The position numbers and the translations under genes were made by a program. Positions 22,798-32,318 of a stretch of 64,000 bases of DNA are shown piece by piece. The stretch is from Bradyrhizobium sp. CCBAU 53421. Lineage in GTDB: Bacteria > Pseudomonadota > Alphaproteobacteria > Rhizobiales > Xanthobacteraceae. Each line of letters begins with the position of its first letter. Position 1 is the stretch's first letter. The DNA lies in the NCBI RefSeq assembly GCF_015291625.1, contig NZ_CP030047.1, forward strand, positions 3,782,001 to 3,846,000, in the 5' to 3' direction. The notes beneath the pieces are model-generated. The model did not search any database, was not told the origin of the DNA, and saw only the letters and a list, made by a program, of their open reading frames with translations.

Positions 22798-24000
22798 ATG
22801 GCCGGCAACGACCAGATGGACCAGGACGCCATTGCGGCCCAATGGGAAGCCTCGCTCGATTCCGAGGATCCCACGACGGCCGCGGCGGAAGCTGCCAAGA
22901 ACGAGCTCACCGAGAACATGGCGCTGCAATGGGCCGCCATGGTCGAGGACGGCAGCCGCGACTTCGGCGGCAAGAACACCAATGGCGAGCGCGTGCTGTC
23001 GCAGGAGGAGATCGACAATCTCCTCGGCTTCACGGTCGGCGACGTCAGCCTCGACGACCATTCCGGCATCCGCGCCATCATCGATTCCGCGATGGTGTCC
23101 TACGAGCGTCTGCCGATGCTCGAAATCGTGTTCGACCGCCTGGTGCGGTTGATGACGACCAGCTTGCGCAATTTCACCTCGGACAACGTCGAAGTCTCGC
23201 TCGACCGCATCACCTCGGTGCGCTTCGGCGACTACATGAACTCGATCCCGCTGCCCGCGGTGCTCTCGGTGTTCAAGGCGGAGGAGTGGGAGAATTTCGG
23301 CCTCGCCATGGTCGACTCCAATCTGATCTATTCGATGATCGACGTGCTGCTCGGCGGTCGCCGCGGCCAGACCCAGCTCAAGATCGAGGGCCGGCCCTAC
23401 ACCACGATCGAGACCAATCTGGTCAAGCGGCTGGTCGAGGTGGTGCTGTCGGACGCCGAGCAGGCGTTCCGGCCGCTGTCGCCGGTGACCTTCACGATCG
23501 ACCGGCTCGAGACCAACCCGCGCTTCGCCGCCATCAGCCGCCCGGCCAATGCCGCGATCCTGGTGCGCCTGCGCATCGACATGGAAGACCGCGGCGGCAA
23601 TGTCGAATTGCTGCTGCCCTACGCCACCATCGAACCGATCCGCAACGTGCTGTTGCAGATGTTCATGGGCGAGAAGTTCGGTCGCGACCCGATCTGGGAA
23701 GGCCATTTCGCGACCGAAGTGGCGCAGGCCGAGATTGCGGTCGACGCGGTGCTGTACGAGGCCGATATCCCGCTGAAGGAACTGATGAAGCTGAAGGTCG
23801 GCGACACGCTGCCGCTGGACATCCGCTCCGACGCGCTGGTCTCGGTCCGTTGCGGCAACGTGACCCTGACGGAAGGCCGCATGGGCCGCGTCGGCGACCG
23901 CGTTGCGATCCGCGTCACCAAGAATTTGCGTAAACCCCAAACCACCTTCGCGATGTTCGAGAAGGCGGACGAGCGGACCAAGATGATGGAGGCACCATGA
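22798..24000 (+). CDS. fliM: Flagellar motor switch protein FliM
   Basis: The product has 400 residues. Key blocks are VLSQEEIDNLLGFTVGD (the EIDxLL segment, here at about 68-78 after an N-terminal extension), the GGxG-type MIDVLLGGRRGQTQL, and the C-terminal SpoA domain IPLKELMKLKVGDTLPLDIR. FliM binds CheY-P and forms the C-ring. Its stop overlaps the next start (ATGA). The long acidic N-terminus before EIDNLL is typical of rhizobial FliM. Confidence 0.96.
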   Translation: MAGNDQMDQDAIAAQWEASLDSEDPTTAAAEAAKNELTENMALQWAAMVEDGSRDFGGKNTNGERVLSQEEIDNLLGFTVGDVSLDDHSGIRAIIDSAMVSYERLPMLEIVFDRLVRLMTTSLRNFTSDNVEVSLDRITSVRFGDYMNSIPLPAVLSVFKAEEWENFGLAMVDSNLIYSMIDVLLGGRRGQTQLKIEGRPYTTIETNLVKRLVEVVLSDAEQAFRPLSPVTFTIDRLETNPRFAAISRPANAAILVRLRIDMEDRGGNVELLLPYATIEPIRNVLLQMFMGEKFGRDPIWEGHFATEVAQAEIAVDAVLYEADIPLKELMKLKVGDTLPLDIRSDALVSVRCGNVTLTEGRMGRVGDRVAIRVTKNLRKPQTTFAMFEKADERTKMMEAP

Positions 24001-24470
24001 GTCATGTGCTTGGACTAGCAATAGAGAGTCTGGTGGCCGTGCTGCTGATGCTGACGATCGGCTATTGCTGGCTGCTCAACAAGCGGCTGCAGCGGCTGAA
24101 GGCGGACGAGCATTCGCTGAAGGCGACGATCGCCGAATTGATCACCGCGACCGAGATCGCCGAGCGGGCGATCGGCGGGCTGAAGCACGCGGTGCGCGAC
24201 GTCAACGAAAACCTCGGCAACCAGCTCGATGCGGCGACGCAGATGTCGGCGCAGTTGAGGAACCAGCTCGCGGAAGGCGATGGTGTGGTGCGCCGCCTGT
24301 CGAAGATCGCGATGGCCGCGCGGCCGCCGGAGCCCGCGCATGCGCCGGCACCGGCTGCTGCGCCCGCCGCGCCAGCGGCGCCGGCGCCGAGGGTTTCGGC
24401 CGCACGCGCGGTTGCCGCGGCGGCTGAAGCCTTCACCGAGCGCAGGAGGGCCGGCGGCCTCGCTGCATGA
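23997..24470 (+). CDS. DUF6468 flagellar-operon membrane protein
   Basis: The product has 157 residues. One transmembrane helix (ESLVAVLLMLTIGYCWLLN, about 9-28) is followed by a coiled coil (KRLQRLKADEHSLKATIAEL to NQLDAATQMSAQLRNQL, about 28-95) and an Ala/Pro-rich tail. Overlaps fliM and the next gene by 4 nt each, so it is tightly coupled. In alphaproteobacteria this position (after fliM) is occupied by a DUF6468 protein; its role, perhaps in motor placement or assembly, is inferred. Confidence 0.82.
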   Translation: MSHVLGLAIESLVAVLLMLTIGYCWLLNKRLQRLKADEHSLKATIAELITATEIAERAIGGLKHAVRDVNENLGNQLDAATQMSAQLRNQLAEGDGVVRRLSKIAMAARPPEPAHAPAPAAAPAAPAAPAPRVSAARAVAAAAEAFTERRRAGGLAA

Positions 24471-25279
24471 AGTTGCTTCGTGACATCAGAGTGATGCCTG
24501 TGGTGCTGGTCGCGATCTTCGGCCTGATGGTGCTGAAGGTCGCCGGCCTCGTGCTCGACGGCGGTTACGTGTTTGCCGATGACGCGCCGCCGGCGGGTCC
24601 GGCCGGCCCCTCCTGGGCGCAGCAGAACTTCAACTTCCCCGGCGCTCCCAAGGCGGTGGCGGACAGCAAGATCAAGGCCGATCCCAACGACATCACGGGT
24701 TCGGTGCACGGCAAGGAAGAGAAGAAGGACGAGGCACCGAAGCCGGCCGCACCGGCCGCGGAGGCGCCCAAGCCCGATGGCGTGGTGGTCAATCTGGATG
24801 CGCCGCCGCCGGTGTCTGCGTCGGAACGCGCGATCCTGGAGCGGCTGCAGTCGCGCCGCCAGGAGCTCGAGACGCGCGCCCGCGAGGTCGAGATCCGCGA
24901 GAGCCTGCTGAAGGCCGCCGAGAAGCGCATCGAGGCCAAGGTCGAGGAGGCCAAGGCCAATGATGCAAAGGCGAATGCCGATGCGGCGGCAAAGGCTGAG
25001 GCCGACGCCGCGCGCTTCAAGGGCATCGTCACGATGTACGAGAACATGAAGCCGAAGGACGCCGCAAAAGTGTTCGATCGGCTGGAAATGAATGTGCTCT
25101 ACCAGATCGCCTCGCAGATCCAGCCGCGCAAGATGTCCGACATCCTCGGCCTGATGCAGCCCGAGGCCGCCGAACGGCTCACGGTCGAGCTCGCCCGCCG
25201 CGCCGGCGGCGACAAGTCGGCGTCGACAGATGATCTGCCCAAGATCGAAGGCAAGATGCTCGCGCCGAAGACGAATTGA
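24467..25279 (+). CDS. MotE-like motility protein
   Basis: The product has 270 residues. An N-terminal membrane anchor or signal (VMPVVLVAIFGLMVLKVAGL) is followed by a Pro/Ala-rich stretch, a coiled coil (SERAILERLQSRRQELETRA to about residue 190), and the C-terminal MgtE-N-like domain MYENMKPKDAAKVFDRLEMN, then LYQIASQIQPRKMSDILGLM. This is the architecture of MotE, the periplasmic chaperone of MotC in Sinorhizobium. Overlaps the DUF6468 gene by ATGA. No MotC is in this window. Confidence 0.85.
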   Translation: MKLLRDIRVMPVVLVAIFGLMVLKVAGLVLDGGYVFADDAPPAGPAGPSWAQQNFNFPGAPKAVADSKIKADPNDITGSVHGKEEKKDEAPKPAAPAAEAPKPDGVVVNLDAPPPVSASERAILERLQSRRQELETRAREVEIRESLLKAAEKRIEAKVEEAKANDAKANADAAAKAEADAARFKGIVTMYENMKPKDAAKVFDRLEMNVLYQIASQIQPRKMSDILGLMQPEAAERLTVELARRAGGDKSASTDDLPKIEGKMLAPKTN

Positions 25280-25324
25280 CGGGTGCTGTTCGAGCCGTCC
25301 GTCAATTGCCAGGTGTCGGCCTCC

Positions 25325-26524
25325 TCAGCCGTAGGCCGGATCCGGCTTGAGACCAGGTTGCCTGCATTTCATCCAGATGATCGCGATGACAGCTCCGCAC
25401 ATGAACGGACCAACGGGCACGAGCACGAACGGGAACGCGTATCCCAGCACGACAATGACGCCGAGGGCGATACGGATGGCTCGCCGATTGGCGACCAGCA
25501 AGCCCTGATCGAAGTCAGCCTTCATCAGGAAGACCAGCGCCATCGCCAGGAGCGGAAGATCGTAGATGACGAAGTAGGGCGACATCAGCGGCGTTGCCGC
25601 TAGCAGGCTGGCCGCCTGAAGAGCGAAGCTGACGTTACGACGCCATAGCACGACCACCCAAACCAGTGCGGCTGCCGCGACGGCCATGTGGAGCGACCAG
25701 GCCAGTCCGTAACCAAGGCCGGCCATCCTAAGCAGGCCATAAACACTCGACAGGTTATACCAAGCGACCCCTCCACCAGCATGCAGCCGCGCCGATACAG
25801 TCGTCGCCCCTTCGCCGAATGCCTTGAACGTATCCCAGCCGAAGCTCACTCCGGTGAGCAGCACGAGTGCAAGCGTTGCCAACGCTGCGGTGATGATGAC
25901 GTTCCAACGCCTGGTCGCAATCAACACGAAGGGCAGAAGGACGCCGAACTGAGGTTTGAAGACGAGCAGTGCGATCAGGAAGCCGCTGAGGAGCGGCCGC
26001 CTGTCCAACGTCAGCAGGATGCCGCCGAGCAGCGCCGAGGCAAGCAGCCCGGTCTGGCCGTGAAACACATCATAGAAGACCGGCGGGGTCGCGAGTGCCA
26101 GCAGCAGGGCGCCGGGGCGCGGTCGGATGGCATAGATGACGAGGAGCCAGCAGAACAGCTTTGCTATGCTCCAAACCCAGAACGCGACCGGAAACGGCAG
26201 CAATGCGAGGGGCGCCAGGGCCAGGAGAAACACCGGCGGATAAAAGAACGGCAGTGGAATCTGATCGTACGGATACCGGAGTTGATCGATCGGCGGCATC
26301 CGAAGGATGAGTTGCCGATGCAGTTGCTCCCAGTCGTAGGCGCCGGCCGCGTGGCCATCGAGCGCCATCCTGCCCGCGCCCCAGAAACACGAAAAATCGA
26401 ACCCGGGGCCTTCGCCGTTACCACTGACGAACAGTAAGACCTCGAAAGCGATCAGGAGAGCGCAGGCAATAGCCTGCGCCGGGTCGTCTCCTGCAAAACC
26501 ATTTCGGCGTGCGACTTGGTTCAT
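25325..26524 (-). CDS. Polytopic GT87-family (DUF2029) mannosyltransferase-like protein
   Basis: The product has about 399 residues with 9-11 hydrophobic segments. FDFSCFWGAGRMALDGHAAG (the Asp-containing first periplasmic loop of GT-C enzymes), PYDQIPLPFFYPPVFLLALA and LLSGFLIALLVFKPQFGVLL (the KPQ motif) identify the DUF2029/GT87 family, which uses lipid-linked sugars. ATG 26524 is preferred; TTG 26557 is possible, and no ribosome site is clear. It sits between flagellar blocks on the opposite strand and is probably not part of the motility programme. The acceptor is unknown. Confidence 0.85.
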   Translation of the reverse strand: MNQVARRNGFAGDDPAQAIACALLIAFEVLLFVSGNGEGPGFDFSCFWGAGRMALDGHAAGAYDWEQLHRQLILRMPPIDQLRYPYDQIPLPFFYPPVFLLALAPLALLPFPVAFWVWSIAKLFCWLLVIYAIRPRPGALLLALATPPVFYDVFHGQTGLLASALLGGILLTLDRRPLLSGFLIALLVFKPQFGVLLPFVLIATRRWNVIITAALATLALVLLTGVSFGWDTFKAFGEGATTVSARLHAGGGVAWYNLSSVYGLLRMAGLGYGLAWSLHMAVAAAALVWVVVLWRRNVSFALQAASLLAATPLMSPYFVIYDLPLLAMALVFLMKADFDQGLLVANRRAIRIALGVIVVLGYAFPFVLVPVGPFMCGAVIAIIWMKCRQPGLKPDPAYG

Positions 26525-26814
26525 AACGTTGGTTTGAAAAATGCTTAAATCAATCAAAAGTCGAATCTATCATTGCGTTTCTTGACTAGGCAAGGCCGGG
26601 CATTTCCGGGCTCATTCGGAGAGTTAATCCCCAAGAATGGATTGTTCTCTGCCGCGGCGTGCGAGATCGCCGCGATGGGCCGCTTGGCGATGGGGCGATC
26701 ACTCGTCCTCGTTCGCGGCGCTGTCGAGGGTACGAACCGCGTCCGATGCGGCTGACAAAATGCGGAACCAGGCGCACACGCCACGACCCCGAAAATGCGG
26801 CCGACGGGTTTACG

Positions 26815-26830
26815 TTAACAGGTCCTTAAC
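26815..26830. promoter_or_regulatory. Perfect CtrA-type box upstream of the TPR gene
   Basis: TTAA-CAGGTCC-TTAAC matches the CtrA consensus exactly and lies 50 bp before the ATG at 26881. No gene is seen in 26525-26814. Confidence 0.7.
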
Positions 26831-26880
26831 GCCGCCCGATCCAAGATCGGGACGCGTGGGCGAGGGCGCTTCGCGCTGGT

Positions 26881-29800
26881 ATGGCTGAGGTCCCGAGAAG
26901 ACGTTTCGAGATGGCGCGAACGGCTGCCGCTGGAACATGGTCGTTAGGCCGCGCCTGGACGCGGACTGCGCGTCTGTGCCTGCTTGCCACCGGCCTCGCC
27001 CTCACAACCCTGACATATCCGGCCGCAGTGCGGGCCCAGGACCCGCCGCCGGTGCCGGGTGAGGCGACATTCTCGGCCGCGAACGGCTATGCCCGGCTGG
27101 TACTGAAGCTGAAGGAGGATGTCGAGTCGGAGGTCATGACCGCCGGCTCGATCATCGTGATCCGCTTCAAGCGTCCGGTCGAAATCCCCGTCGAGCAAAT
27201 CTCGGATGCGGTGCCCGATTATGTCGGCGCCGCGCGCCGCGATCCGGACGGTTCGGCGATCCGCCTGTCGCTGGCGCGCCGTGTCACCGTCAACACCATG
27301 ACCGCCGGCGAGCGCATCTTCGTCGACTTCCTGCCCGACGGCTGGACCGGGCCGCCGCCGTCGCTGCCGCAGGAGGTGATCCGCGAGCTGGCGGAGCGCG
27401 CCCGTGCCGCGGAGCGGCTGCTGCGCATCCAGCGCGCGGCCGATGCCGCCAAAAAGAAGCCGCCGATCCGCGTTCGCGCGCTGGTGCAGCCCACCTTCGT
27501 GCGTTTCGTGTTCGAGGTTCCCGACGGGGTCAGCGTCTCCTCGGTGCTGAACGAGCAAAAGCTGACGCTGTCCTTCAACTCGGTCCTGAGCTTCGACCTT
27601 GCCGATGCCAAGGTGGCAGCTCCCCCGAACGTCGCGTCGATCAGTTCGCGCGCCGATACGGACACCTCGGCGGTCGACGTCACGCTGATCGGCGATGTCG
27701 ACGTGCATTCGTTCCGCGACGAGAAGAACTACATCGTCGATGTCGCCTTCCAGCAGAACGAGCAGCAGCAAGCCGCAAAGCCCTCGCTGAGCTCGTTGCT
27801 GCCGACGCCGCGCGGCAAGAAGGGGTCGGCTGCGATCGCGCCGGTGACGTCGGAAAGCATCGCGCAGCAGGCCAAGGTCGAGATCAAGTCCGAGCAACCC
27901 AAAGCAGAGCACGCCAAGGCGGAGCCGGCCAAATCCGAACAAGTAAAGTCCGAACAGGCGCCGTCCGAGCCGGTCAAGGCCGAACCGGCCACGACCGGAG
28001 AACCGGCGCCCGCGCCGGCCAAATCGGAACAGCCGAGATCCGAGCTGCCGGGTTCGGAGCCGCCAAGGATTGCCGCTGCGCCGCCGGCCGACGCCGAGAA
28101 GGCGGCTCCGCCGGCCGGGCCGCGCGAGGGCGGTGCTGCGACGGAACAGAGCGACGCGCCAAAGCCTGCGCCTGCAGTCGCGGCCGCGCCGGCGATGGAG
28201 ACGCCGAAGCCGGCGGCAGCGCCATCGCCGCCTGCCGAGGCGCGCGCCGGCGCCAAGTCTGCTGCCAGCTCCGCGGTCGAAGCCCAGCGCGACAGCGACG
28301 GGTTGCGGGTGACGTTCTCATTTCCCGGCGCGACGCCGGCGGCGCTGTTTCGTCGCGCCGACACGGTGTGGATGGTGTTCGACACGCCCGAGGCGATCGA
28401 CGTCGATCCGATCCGCGCCAAGGCCGGCTCGCTGATCTCGGATGTCAGCCAGATCGCGCTGGAGAAGGGGCAGGCGGTGCGCTTCCGCCTCAACCGGCCG
28501 CAGATGCCGTCGCTCGAGAGCGACGACCGCTCGCGCGGCGTGAACTGGACGCTGACCTTCGCCGACCGGGTGCAGAAGCCGCCGCTGCCGCTCAGCGTGG
28601 TGCGCAACATCAGCGAGCCCTCGCTCGCCAATGTCAGCGTGCCGCTCGCCAATCCCGGCCAGCTCCACAGGCTGATCGATCCCGACGCGGGCGACACGCT
28701 CTGGGTCGTGACCGCGCCGCCGCCGACCCGCGGCATCATCAAGCGGCAGGATTTCGTCGAGCTCTCGCTGCTGGAATCGATTCACGGCGTCGTGGTTCAT
28801 CCGAACGCCGACGACGTCAAGGCGGAGGTCGGCGCCGACAAGGTGACGCTGGGCCGGCCCGGCGGCCTGACGCTGTCGTCGGCCGACGTCGCCGCCGAGC
28901 GCGCGACCGCGGCGGTGAAGCCGCTGTTCGATCCGGACGAGTGGCGCAAGAACCAGTCGGAGAATTTCCTCAAGCAGCTCGACGGCCTGATTGCGGCGGC
29001 TTCGACGGCCAATGCCGAGCAGTTGCCGCAGGCGCGGCTCGACCTCGCCGATTTCTACATGGCGCGCGGCATGTACCAGGAAGCCCATGGCGTCGCCAAT
29101 CTGATCCTGTCCGACAGCAAGCGCGGCAGCGAGACGGCGTCCGTGGTGATGGTGCACGCGGTCGCCAGCATCCTGATCGGGCACCCGGCGCAAGGGCTCA
29201 AGGATCTTGCCAATCCCGTGATCGGCAACGGCTACGATTCCCAATTGTGGAAGGGGCTGGCTTTTGCCCGCGAGGGCAAGTGGCCCGAGGCGCGCGAGAA
29301 ATTCAAGAACGCCGAATTCGCGGTCGCGACGCTGCCGCCCGATCTGCAGCGCATCGTCACCTTGGATTCGATGAAGGCCTCGCTCGAGGTCAAGGACTAT
29401 GCCGGCGCCGCGCGGCGCAAGAGCGATCTCGACGTGGTCGGCGTTCCCGATGCGCTCAAGCCCGCGGTTGCGGTGCTGCGCGGCCGGCTCGCCGAAGCGC
29501 TCGGCCAGGAGAAGGATGCGCTCGACGCCTACCGCTTCGCCGCCAGTTCGTCCGACCGTCTGGCCGCTGCCGAAGGCAAGCTGCTGGAGACGCTGTTGCG
29601 GCAGAAGCGCGGCGAAATCGGCCGCGACGATGTGCTGAAGGAGTTCGAGCTGTTGTCGATGCTGTGGCGCGGCGACAATATCGAGCTGAAGACGCTGTAC
29701 GTGCTGTCGAAGATCTATGCCGAGACCGCGCGCTATGCCGATGCCTTCGCGGTGACGCGTGCGGCGACCCGGCTGCAGCCGAACGCGCCGGAATCGCGCC

Positions 29801-30732
29801 AGGCGCAGGATGCCGCCTCGGCGCTGTTCGTGCAGCTCTATCTCGGCCCGAAGGGCGACGAGATGGCGCCGATCGATGCGCTAGGCACCTTCTACGACTA
29901 TCGCGAGCTGACGCCGATCGGCCGCCGCGGCGACGAGATGATCCGCCGTCTCGCCGATCGTCTCGTCGGTGTCGATCTGCTCGACCAGGCCGCCGACCTC
30001 CTGCAATACCAGGTCGACAAGCGGCTCGAGGGCGCGGCGCGCGCCCAGGTCGCCGCGCGGCTTGCGATGGTCTATCTGATGAACCGCAAGCCCGACCGCG
30101 CCATCGGCGCGCTGCGCTCGACCCGGATCGCCGATCTTTCCGGCGAACTGCGCCAGCAGCGCCTGCTGCTCGAGGCGCGCGCGCAGAGCGATGTCGGCCG
30201 GCACGACCTCGCGCTCGACATCATCTCGAACATCACCGGCCGCGAGGCGATCCGGCTGCGTTCGGACATCTATTGGGCGTCGCGGCACTGGCGCGAGGCC
30301 TCCGAGCAGATCGAGCTCTATTACGGCGAACGCTGGCGCGACTTCACTCCGCTCAATCCCGGCGAGAAGGCCGACATCATCCGCGCCGTGGTCGGCTACG
30401 CGCTCGCCGAGGACGCCATCGGGCTGTCCCGCTTCCGGGAAAAATACGCGCCGCTGATGTCCGGCGATGCCGACAGGCTGGCATTCGACGCGGCCAGCAA
30501 GCCGGTCGCGACCTCGAGCGCCGAATTCGCCCAGATCGCGCGGATGGCCGCCAGCGTCGACACGCTCGACGGCTTCATCCGCGAGATGAAGACCCGCTTC
30601 CCCGACGCCACCGCGCGCGCGCCGCTGCCCGACCCGGTCACGACCGGATCGCTGCCCGACGGGCCAAAGGCCGCGCCGGACAGCACGCTCCCGGCCATCA
30701 AGGGCGAGCGCCGCGCCAGCGCCACGCCGTAA
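26881..30732 (+). CDS. Giant exported TPR protein of the flagellar region
   Basis: The product has 1283 residues (or 1273 from ATG 26911). The signal region (TARLCLLATGLALTTLTYPA) is followed by repeated beta-rich blocks resembling AMIN-type domains (RLVLKLKEDVESEVMTAGSI, then VRFVFEVPDGVSVSSVLNEQ, then LRVTFSFPGATPAALFRRAD). A Lys/Glu/Ser/Pro-rich linker lies at about 330-460 (PKAEHAKAEPAKSEQVKSEQ). The C-terminal half (about 690-1230) is helical with TPR-like repeats. I infer a periplasmic scaffold. A perfect CtrA box precedes it and flagellar genes flank it, so a motility or polar role is plausible but unproven. Confidence 0.8.
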   Translation: MAEVPRRRFEMARTAAAGTWSLGRAWTRTARLCLLATGLALTTLTYPAAVRAQDPPPVPGEATFSAANGYARLVLKLKEDVESEVMTAGSIIVIRFKRPVEIPVEQISDAVPDYVGAARRDPDGSAIRLSLARRVTVNTMTAGERIFVDFLPDGWTGPPPSLPQEVIRELAERARAAERLLRIQRAADAAKKKPPIRVRALVQPTFVRFVFEVPDGVSVSSVLNEQKLTLSFNSVLSFDLADAKVAAPPNVASISSRADTDTSAVDVTLIGDVDVHSFRDEKNYIVDVAFQQNEQQQAAKPSLSSLLPTPRGKKGSAAIAPVTSESIAQQAKVEIKSEQPKAEHAKAEPAKSEQVKSEQAPSEPVKAEPATTGEPAPAPAKSEQPRSELPGSEPPRIAAAPPADAEKAAPPAGPREGGAATEQSDAPKPAPAVAAAPAMETPKPAAAPSPPAEARAGAKSAASSAVEAQRDSDGLRVTFSFPGATPAALFRRADTVWMVFDTPEAIDVDPIRAKAGSLISDVSQIALEKGQAVRFRLNRPQMPSLESDDRSRGVNWTLTFADRVQKPPLPLSVVRNISEPSLANVSVPLANPGQLHRLIDPDAGDTLWVVTAPPPTRGIIKRQDFVELSLLESIHGVVVHPNADDVKAEVGADKVTLGRPGGLTLSSADVAAERATAAVKPLFDPDEWRKNQSENFLKQLDGLIAAASTANAEQLPQARLDLADFYMARGMYQEAHGVANLILSDSKRGSETASVVMVHAVASILIGHPAQGLKDLANPVIGNGYDSQLWKGLAFAREGKWPEAREKFKNAEFAVATLPPDLQRIVTLDSMKASLEVKDYAGAARRKSDLDVVGVPDALKPAVAVLRGRLAEALGQEKDALDAYRFAASSSDRLAAAEGKLLETLLRQKRGEIGRDDVLKEFELLSMLWRGDNIELKTLYVLSKIYAETARYADAFAVTRAATRLQPNAPESRQAQDAASALFVQLYLGPKGDEMAPIDALGTFYDYRELTPIGRRGDEMIRRLADRLVGVDLLDQAADLLQYQVDKRLEGAARAQVAARLAMVYLMNRKPDRAIGALRSTRIADLSGELRQQRLLLEARAQSDVGRHDLALDIISNITGREAIRLRSDIYWASRHWREASEQIELYYGERWRDFTPLNPGEKADIIRAVVGYALAEDAIGLSRFREKYAPLMSGDADRLAFDAASKPVATSSAEFAQIARMAASVDTLDGFIREMKTRFPDATARAPLPDPVTTGSLPDGPKAAPDSTLPAIKGERRASATP

Positions 30733-31012
30733 AGTCGCGCATGGGGTCAACCTTTGCATCGACGAACGGAAAGCGTCAGGAGCTTGCGTTGCTGACCCGT
30801 TCGTGCGGGCAAAGGAAGCCTGAAACCTGGCTTGATACGTTCACCGTCCCCGGGCGGGGCGCAAGCGGCGGGTGGTATCGACCCGGCACGAATGTTCGCC
30901 GGAGAGGTGCGATTTGTCAATTGCAAGAGGGCGTGATCGCGTTCGTCTCTCGACATTCCGCTGCCAAATCGGCAACCATGGCGGAAGTCGCCAGCCGGGA
31001 GGACGTCGTCAC

Positions 31013-31249
31013 ATGAGCAAGCCGATCAAGACCGAAGCCGAACTCATCGCGATGGCGCGGGCCGAGTTGAAGGTCCATGCCGATTGCCCCGACGGCATGG
31101 GCATTTCGGTGCTGCGTGACGGCGATAGCTGGGAATTCCGCGCCAGCGCCAACGAGGCCACGGTGGCAAGGCCCGGCTATCCCGAATGCGTCGCGATGCT
31201 GGTGCAGATCGGCGACCACCTCAGCAAGCAGTATGACGTAGAGGGCTAA
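31013..31249 (+). CDS. Small conserved hypothetical protein
   Basis: The product has 78 residues starting MSKPIKTEAELIAMARAELK, then VHADCPDGMGISVLRDGDSW and AMLVQIGDHLSKQYDVEG. GGGAGG lies 10-15 nt before the ATG. It is common as a small rhizobial orphan of unknown function. The gap before it (30733-31012) shows nothing. The LysR gene starts 21 nt after its stop, on the same strand. Confidence 0.7.
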   Translation: MSKPIKTEAELIAMARAELKVHADCPDGMGISVLRDGDSWEFRASANEATVARPGYPECVAMLVQIGDHLSKQYDVEG

Positions 31250-31270
31250 CGCTGCCGCGAAGAGGGAGCG

Positions 31271-32230
31271 ATGGATCGCATCGACGCCATGAAGGTCTTC
31301 GTCGCCGCGGTCGACGAGGGCAGCCTTGCAGGCGCGGGGCGGAAGCTGCGGCGCTCGCCGGCGGCGGTCAGCCGGGCGATCGCATTCCTCGAGCATCACG
31401 TCGGCGCCGAGCTGCTCCATCGCACCACGCGGTCGCTGAAGCTGAGCGATGCCGGCCAGCGTTATGCGGCGGCGTGCCGGCGGATTCTCTCCGAGCTCGA
31501 GGAGGCCGACATCTCGGCCGGCGGCGAGCGGTCGGCGCCGCGCGGCATGCTGACCATCACCGCGCCCGTCGTCGTCGGCGAGGACGTGCTGCGGCCGCTG
31601 CTCGATGCTTTCGTGACGGAACATCCGGCGGTGTCGGTGCGGCTCGCGATGCTCGATCGCACCGTCAATCTGATCGACGAGGGCATCGACGTCGCGCTGC
31701 GCATCGCCCATCTTGCCGATTCCAGTTTCGTCGCCATCAGGCTCGGCGAGGTGCGCCGCGTGCTCGCGGCATCGCCGGGCTACCTTGCGCAGCATCCCGT
31801 GATCGGCGAGCCGGCGGATCTGGCGAAGCACCAGATCATCGCGATGACGCATTTCGGGCTCGACTCCTGGAGCTTCCCGCCGGTCGCGAAGTCGAAGGTC
31901 GCGCGCGCGGTCCAGTTCGCGCCGCGGCTGGTCGTCAACACGGTGCGGGCGGCGGTCGCCTCGGCCAGCGAAGGCTACGGCGTCACCCGGCTGTTCTCGT
32001 ATCATATCGCCGAGGAAATCCGTGACGGGCGGCTGCAGATCCTGCTCGCCGGCGACGAGCCCCCGCCATTGCCGGTGCATCTGCTGGCGCCGCAGGGGCG
32101 CTTCGACGTGCCCAAGGTGCGCGCCTTCGTCGACTTCGCGACGCCGCGGCTGAAGCGCTATTTCGAGCGGCTGTCGCGCGAGGCCAGCCGGGCCAGTCGT
32201 TCGCGCCGCGGAAGAGTGTCTGCCGAATAG
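31271..32230 (+). CDS. LysR-family transcriptional regulator
   Basis: The product has 319 residues. The winged helix MDRIDAMKVFVAAVDEGSLA, then GRKLRRSPAAVSRAIAFLEH (about 1-60) is followed by an effector-binding domain (about 90-300) with GMLTITAPVVVGEDVLRPLL and LAASPGYLAQHPVI. This is the CrgA/DsdC-like subgroup that often controls an adjacent oxidoreductase. The SDR gene at 32319 follows on the same strand after an 88-bp gap. Confidence 0.92.
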   Translation: MDRIDAMKVFVAAVDEGSLAGAGRKLRRSPAAVSRAIAFLEHHVGAELLHRTTRSLKLSDAGQRYAAACRRILSELEEADISAGGERSAPRGMLTITAPVVVGEDVLRPLLDAFVTEHPAVSVRLAMLDRTVNLIDEGIDVALRIAHLADSSFVAIRLGEVRRVLAASPGYLAQHPVIGEPADLAKHQIIAMTHFGLDSWSFPPVAKSKVARAVQFAPRLVVNTVRAAVASASEGYGVTRLFSYHIAEEIRDGRLQILLAGDEPPPLPVHLLAPQGRFDVPKVRAFVDFATPRLKRYFERLSREASRASRSRRGRVSAE

Positions 32231-32318
32231 TGGGCATTCGCGCGGAAGGCGGATGTATCTAGCTTGCTCTCCATCGAGGCGGCGCTGTTGCGGCCTCATC
32301 AACAGATGGAGAGAGATC

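Noticed and set aside
22234..24021. 595-codon minus-strand frame opposite fliL and fliM
   Set aside because: Antisense of two recognised flagellar genes; His/Arg/Asp-rich composition.
28368..31016. 882-codon open frame inside the TPR gene in another frame
   Set aside because: Almost entirely Arg/Ala/Gly with no motif; a shadow of the 1283-residue gene.
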